Source: Muricoccus nepalensis
Lineage (GTDB): Bacteria; Pseudomonadota; Alphaproteobacteria; Acetobacterales; Acetobacteraceae
Assembly: GCF_006438825.1 (NCBI RefSeq)
Contig: NZ_RCZP01000002.1
Coordinates: 404,568-468,567, forward strand
DNA: 64,000 nucleotides
Direction of reading: 5' to 3'
The translations under genes were made by a program, and so were the position numbers. Under the pieces are notes generated by a model. It was not told where the DNA came from. It did no database searches and saw nothing but the letters and a program-made list of their open reading frames with translations. Below, in pieces: positions 61,076 through 64,000 of this stretch (the first letter of the stretch is position 1; each line of letters begins with the position of its first letter).

Positions 61076-62085
61076 CAGAGGCGCCCCGCCTGCCGGAACC
61101 AGGCGAGCGCGTCGGCCACCGCCTCGGCCGGCGGCCGCGAGCGGTATCCGAGATCGCGCTCCGCCTTCGCGGAGGTGAAGAACATCCGGTAGCGCGACAT
61201 GCGCAGCGCATCGACCGTCAGCAGCGGCTCCTTCCCCGTCAGGCGCGCCACCGCCTCGGCGCCGAGCGCGAGCGGATAGAGGGGGCCGCGCGGCAGGCCA
61301 ATGCGCGGCGCCGGCCGCCCGGTCTGGCGCGCAATCTCCGCCAGCAGGTCGCGCAGCGCGAGGTTCTCGCCGCCGAGGATGTAGCGATCCCCGACCCGGC
61401 CGTGCTCGAAGGCAAGCAGGTGCCCCGCGGCGATGTCGTCGACATGGGCGATGTTGAGCCCCGTGTCGACGAAGGCCGGGATCTTCCCGCGCGCGGCGTC
61501 GAGGATCATGCGCCCTGTGGGCGTCGGCCGGATGTCGCGCGGGCCGACGGGGGTGGAGGGGTTCACGATGACCGCCGGCAGCCCTTCCTGGCGCACCATC
61601 TCCTCCACCACGCGCTCGGCGAGGGTCTTGCTGCGCTTGTAGGCGCCGATGGCCTCGCCGGGGTCGAGCGGCGCGCTCTCGTCCACCGGCGCCGTGGCGC
61701 CCGCGACCTTCAGGGCCGCCACGCTGCTCGTGTAGACGACGCGCTCCACGCCCGCCGCCAGCGCCTCGCCCATGAGCGCGCGCGTGCCGTCCACGTTCAC
61801 CCGCAGGATCGCGCCCGGGTCCGGCGCCCAGAGGCGGTAGTCCGCCGCGACATGGAACAGGTGGCGGACGCCGCGCAGCGCCGCGCCGAGGGAGGCGCGG
61901 TCCAGCAGGTCGCCCTCCACGATCTCGCAGTCCAGCCCGGCGAGGTTGCCGCGCGGGCTGGCCGGGCGGACGAGGGCGCGCGCCCGCACCCCGCGCTCGA
62001 TCAGGGCGCGGAGCACCGAGGAGCCGAGGAACCCCGACCCCCCGGTCACCAGGACCGGGTCGCCGGCGCGGAGCGGAAAGGCCAT
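61075..62085 (-). CDS. hpnA: Hopanoid-associated sugar epimerase HpnA
   Basis: 336 residues from ATG 62083-62085. Extended SDR: VLVTGGSGFLGSSVLRAL, HLFHVAADYRLWAPD, VYTSSVAALKV (Ser), AYKRSKTLAE (YxxxK) and NIAHVDDIAAGHLLA. HpnA is the first gene of most hopanoid operons; its exact substrate is unresolved. The operon order here is hpnA, hpnB, hpnE, shc, hpnG on the minus strand, with overlapping genes up to shc. Confidence 0.9.
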   Translation of the reverse strand: MAFPLRAGDPVLVTGGSGFLGSSVLRALIERGVRARALVRPASPRGNLAGLDCEIVEGDLLDRASLGAALRGVRHLFHVAADYRLWAPDPGAILRVNVDGTRALMGEALAAGVERVVYTSSVAALKVAGATAPVDESAPLDPGEAIGAYKRSKTLAERVVEEMVRQEGLPAVIVNPSTPVGPRDIRPTPTGRMILDAARGKIPAFVDTGLNIAHVDDIAAGHLLAFEHGRVGDRYILGGENLALRDLLAEIARQTGRPAPRIGLPRGPLYPLALGAEAVARLTGKEPLLTVDALRMSRYRMFFTSAKAERDLGYRSRPPAEAVADALAWFRQAGRL

Positions 62086-62472
62086 CAAGGAAGCGGTCCC
62101 CGGGGAGGGGGCGCGCGGGTCCCGCGAGGCCGGTCGGTGGTCAGGACGTCGCACTCCATCGGTCGGCGGCGGGCGGGAAGGGCGTGCCGGCCGGTCACGC
62201 GGGGCACCACCGGGGTGATCGCCCGCCGGCACGGCCTCGCCGCGGCGATGTGCGACGGCCGGGCACGGTATGGCAACCGCCGGGGCACCGCAATTTGCCG
62301 TGCCCCGGCCGTCTGGCCCGTTCCAGGCGGCCAGCGGGGCGGCCGGCGATGCGTTCCTGCAACAGTCCGAGCGTCGCGCGACGTCACGCTTAACGAGGCC
62401 TCGATAACCCTGGTCATCGCACGAATGTTATCGCGCTATACGGTTTATTGATTTGACGCTGGAGAGGCCGTG
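62086..62472. other. 387-nt divergent promoter region of hpnA and the SIS gene
   Basis: No gene is visible. It contains a hairpin with perfect 10-bp arms GCCGGGGCAC (62279-62288) and GTGCCCCGGC (62300-62309) and a near-palindromic AT-rich loop (CGCAATTTGCC). The final 70 nt before the SIS gene are unusually AT-rich (TTATCGCGCTATACGG, TTTATTGATTTGACG), as expected for a promoter. A -10-like TATACG lies near 62439, but the matching -35 is unclear. Confidence 0.45.
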
Positions 62473-63036
62473 ATGACGTGGCACGCGTGGCTCGATGACT
62501 ACTACGACCTCTACCAGAAGGGGCTGGTCTCCCCGGGCATCAAGGAAAGCCTCGTCGCCTTCCACGAGCTCTGCCTCGAGGTGCGCGCCAGCGGGAACAA
62601 GCTGATGCTGGCCGGGAACGGCGCCAGCGCCTCCATCGCCTCGCACGGCGCGGTGGACTTCACCAAGCAGGGCCGGACCCGCGCGGTGGACTTCAACGAG
62701 CCGAACCTCATCACCTGCCTCTCGAACGACTACGGCTACGAGAACTTCATGGCCAAGGCGGTGGAGTTCTACGGCGAGGAAGGCGACGTCCTCGTGCTCA
62801 TTTCCGTCTCCGGCAACTCGAAGAACGCCGTCAACGCCGCGAAATACGCCAAGACGCGCGGCATCAAGGTCGTCACCTTCACCGGCAGCGCGCCCGACAA
62901 CGCGCTCCGCGCCCTCGCGGACATCGACTTCTGGATCGGCTCGCGCGCCTACAACGTGGTCGAGGGCCTGCACATGATCTGGCTCACCACCGTCGTCGAC
63001 ATGCTCGTCGGCAAGCACGAGTACAGCGTGACCTGA
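62473..63036 (+). CDS. GmhA-like SIS-domain phosphosugar isomerase
   Basis: 187 residues from ATG 62473 with GGAGAGG upstream. A single SIS domain: NKLMLAGNGASASIASHGAVDF (sugar-phosphate loop, Ser-rich), SNDYGYENFMAKAVE and ISVSGNSKNAVNAAKYAKTRG. The first loop and the ND..YE.. block match sedoheptulose-7-phosphate isomerase (GmhA), which starts the ADP-heptose route completed by hldE and hldD elsewhere in this window. The family also contains other sugar isomerases, so the substrate is likely but not certain. Confidence 0.75.
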   Translation: MTWHAWLDDYYDLYQKGLVSPGIKESLVAFHELCLEVRASGNKLMLAGNGASASIASHGAVDFTKQGRTRAVDFNEPNLITCLSNDYGYENFMAKAVEFYGEEGDVLVLISVSGNSKNAVNAAKYAKTRGIKVVTFTGSAPDNALRALADIDFWIGSRAYNVVEGLHMIWLTTVVDMLVGKHEYSVT

Positions 63037-63054
63037 CCGCGCCGCGGGAGGGGC

Positions 63055-64000
63055 CTAGCCGTCCGGCAAGGTCCCTCCCGCGGCCAGCAGAGCGTCCAAC
63101 TCGCCGTAGGGGTCGCCCAGAGGCAGGGCGGCGAGCACGCGCCGCCCGCCGAAGCCCCAGCCCTCCGCCGCTGCGCCGGACCACAAGACCACCGGGATCC
63201 CTTGCGCCAGCGCCGCGGCGGTGACGGCGCCCTCGGGCCCGTCGCCCCGCGGCTGGACGAGCATCCGCACCCCCGGCGCACTGGCCGCCAGGCCCACCGG
63301 CCAGACCAGCGCCACCTCGTCGCCAAGCCCCAGCCCCGTCCGCAGCGGCGCCTCCGCGGCCAGCGGCGGCAGGCCGACGACGAGCGCGAGCCCCCACCCC
63401 CGCCGCCGCGCCTCATCCCCGGCGGCCGACAGCACCTCCCGCAGCACCGCCGCCTCCGGAGCCCGGGTGGCGTCGATCGCCAGCCAAGGTCCCTCCGGCA
63501 GCGCGGGGGCGCCCTGCGCTTCCACCTGCGCGGCCAGGCCCGAGCCGTCGAAGCCGATCCGGCACCCGGCTGGGCCTGCCGGAACCTCGGCGCCGGAGTC
63601 CAGACGCAGCGCCACCGGCGGATCGGCCATGGCCGGCAGGGGCGCCGCGCCCGCGACCACGAGGCGCCGCACCGGCAGCGCAGCCAGCGGCGCGAGGGCG
63701 GGCGCCAGCCCCGGCCGGTCGGCGATCACCGCCGCCAGCCTCGGCGCGGCGGCGGCGAGGGACGCCAGCACGCCCGGCAGCGCCGACGTTGGGCCGGGGG
63801 TCACCGGGTTCACCAGCAGCACGCCCTCCGCCAGCGCCCGCCAGCGCGGCAGGTCGTCCGCGAAACGGTGGGGATTGCCGTGCAGCAGCAGCAGGATCTC
63901 GAAGCCCCGGCGGCGGAGATGGGCGAGAAGCGCGCGCAGCCCCGCGCCCTCCAGGGGCTCGAGCATCCGCCCGTCCTCCACCACCAGCGCCACGAGCGGC
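63055..64000 (-). CDS. Unknown protein, truncated by the window edge
   Basis: At least 312 residues; a GTG at 63991-63993 is possible, but the frame stays open to the edge, so the N-terminus probably lies outside. No family recognised. Composition is Ala/Leu/Pro-rich with short alternating strands and helices: ALVVEDGRMLEPLEG at the visible start, FEILLLLHGNPHRFADDLP, RRGWGLALVVGLPPLA and LAQGIPVVLWSGAAAEGWGFGG. This alternating pattern and the G-rich ending recall GT-B glycosyltransferases, but no motif confirms that. Convergent with the SIS isomerase (18-nt gap), so cell-surface sugar work is plausible. Confidence 0.45.
   Translation of the reverse strand, partial: PLVALVVEDGRMLEPLEGAGLRALLAHLRRRGFEILLLLHGNPHRFADDLPRWRALAEGVLLVNPVTPGPTSALPGVLASLAAAAPRLAAVIADRPGLAPALAPLAALPVRRLVVAGAAPLPAMADPPVALRLDSGAEVPAGPAGCRIGFDGSGLAAQVEAQGAPALPEGPWLAIDATRAPEAAVLREVLSAAGDEARRRGWGLALVVGLPPLAAEAPLRTGLGLGDEVALVWPVGLAASAPGVRMLVQPRGDGPEGAVTAAALAQGIPVVLWSGAAAEGWGFGGRRVLAALPLGDPYGELDALLAAGGTLPDG

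Overview
The window is very GC-rich DNA with tightly packed, often overlapping genes. Gene content points to an Alphaproteobacterium, most likely an Acetobacteraceae member of the Roseomonas type. The clues are a full hopanoid locus, an MmcB-type nuclease-fold protein, an alphaproteobacterial LexA box (GAAC-N7-GAAC), and three tricarboxylate-type (Bug/TctC) binding proteins. The taxonomic call is inference from gene content, not from a search. No rRNA, tRNA, CRISPR array or insertion sequence was recognised.

Layout. (1) 1-5777: one end of a prophage with a T7-like (podovirus) morphogenesis module on the minus strand, in the order portal, scaffold, major capsid, tail tubular protein A. Two unknown genes precede it, and a divergent S24-type repressor faces it across a LexA box. 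Dense perfect hairpins flank the capsid gene. (2) 5796-13671: housekeeping and signalling genes: esterase, EamA permease, pyrD, a HAD-IIA hydrolase, a small lipoprotein, and a hybrid histidine kinase convergent with a stand-alone Hpt protein. (3) 13672-17686: a GntR-controlled catabolic operon (CoA transferase, crotonase, Bug receptor) with a perfect operator palindrome, followed by a decayed SDR remnant. (4) 17694-28485: envelope sugar genes (hldD, an AGE-type epimerase, hldE), a YgjP-like peptidase, an acyltransferase, a YcgN/DapA-like/cupin operon, mmcB, a DUF4142 protein, and a pair of unknown proteins resembling decayed EAL domains. (5) 28529-39840: a lone ABC ATPase, GntR plus tcuA/tcuB tricarballylate oxidation, a class II aldolase, two divergent Bug receptors, and an RND efflux pair.

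(6) 40075-63036 is the most interesting part: a hopanoid locus (hpnM, mlaA, hpnN, dxs on one side; ispH, hpnH, hpnG, shc, hpnE, hpnB, hpnA on the other) with a complete 2-aminoethylphosphonate (AEP) pathway inserted in its middle. The insert holds PEP mutase fused to a nucleotidyltransferase, phosphonopyruvate decarboxylase, an HpnL-like membrane protein and AEP transaminase in one overlapping operon. Beside it lie a LicC/PntC-like cytidylyltransferase, a CDP-alcohol phosphatidyltransferase and a ferritin-like diiron protein. Read together, these could make CMP-AEP and transfer the phosphonate to a lipid, giving an aminoethyl-phosphonolipid made and moved together with hopanoids. That product is a hypothesis. 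The window ends with a GmhA-like SIS isomerase and a partial unknown gene.
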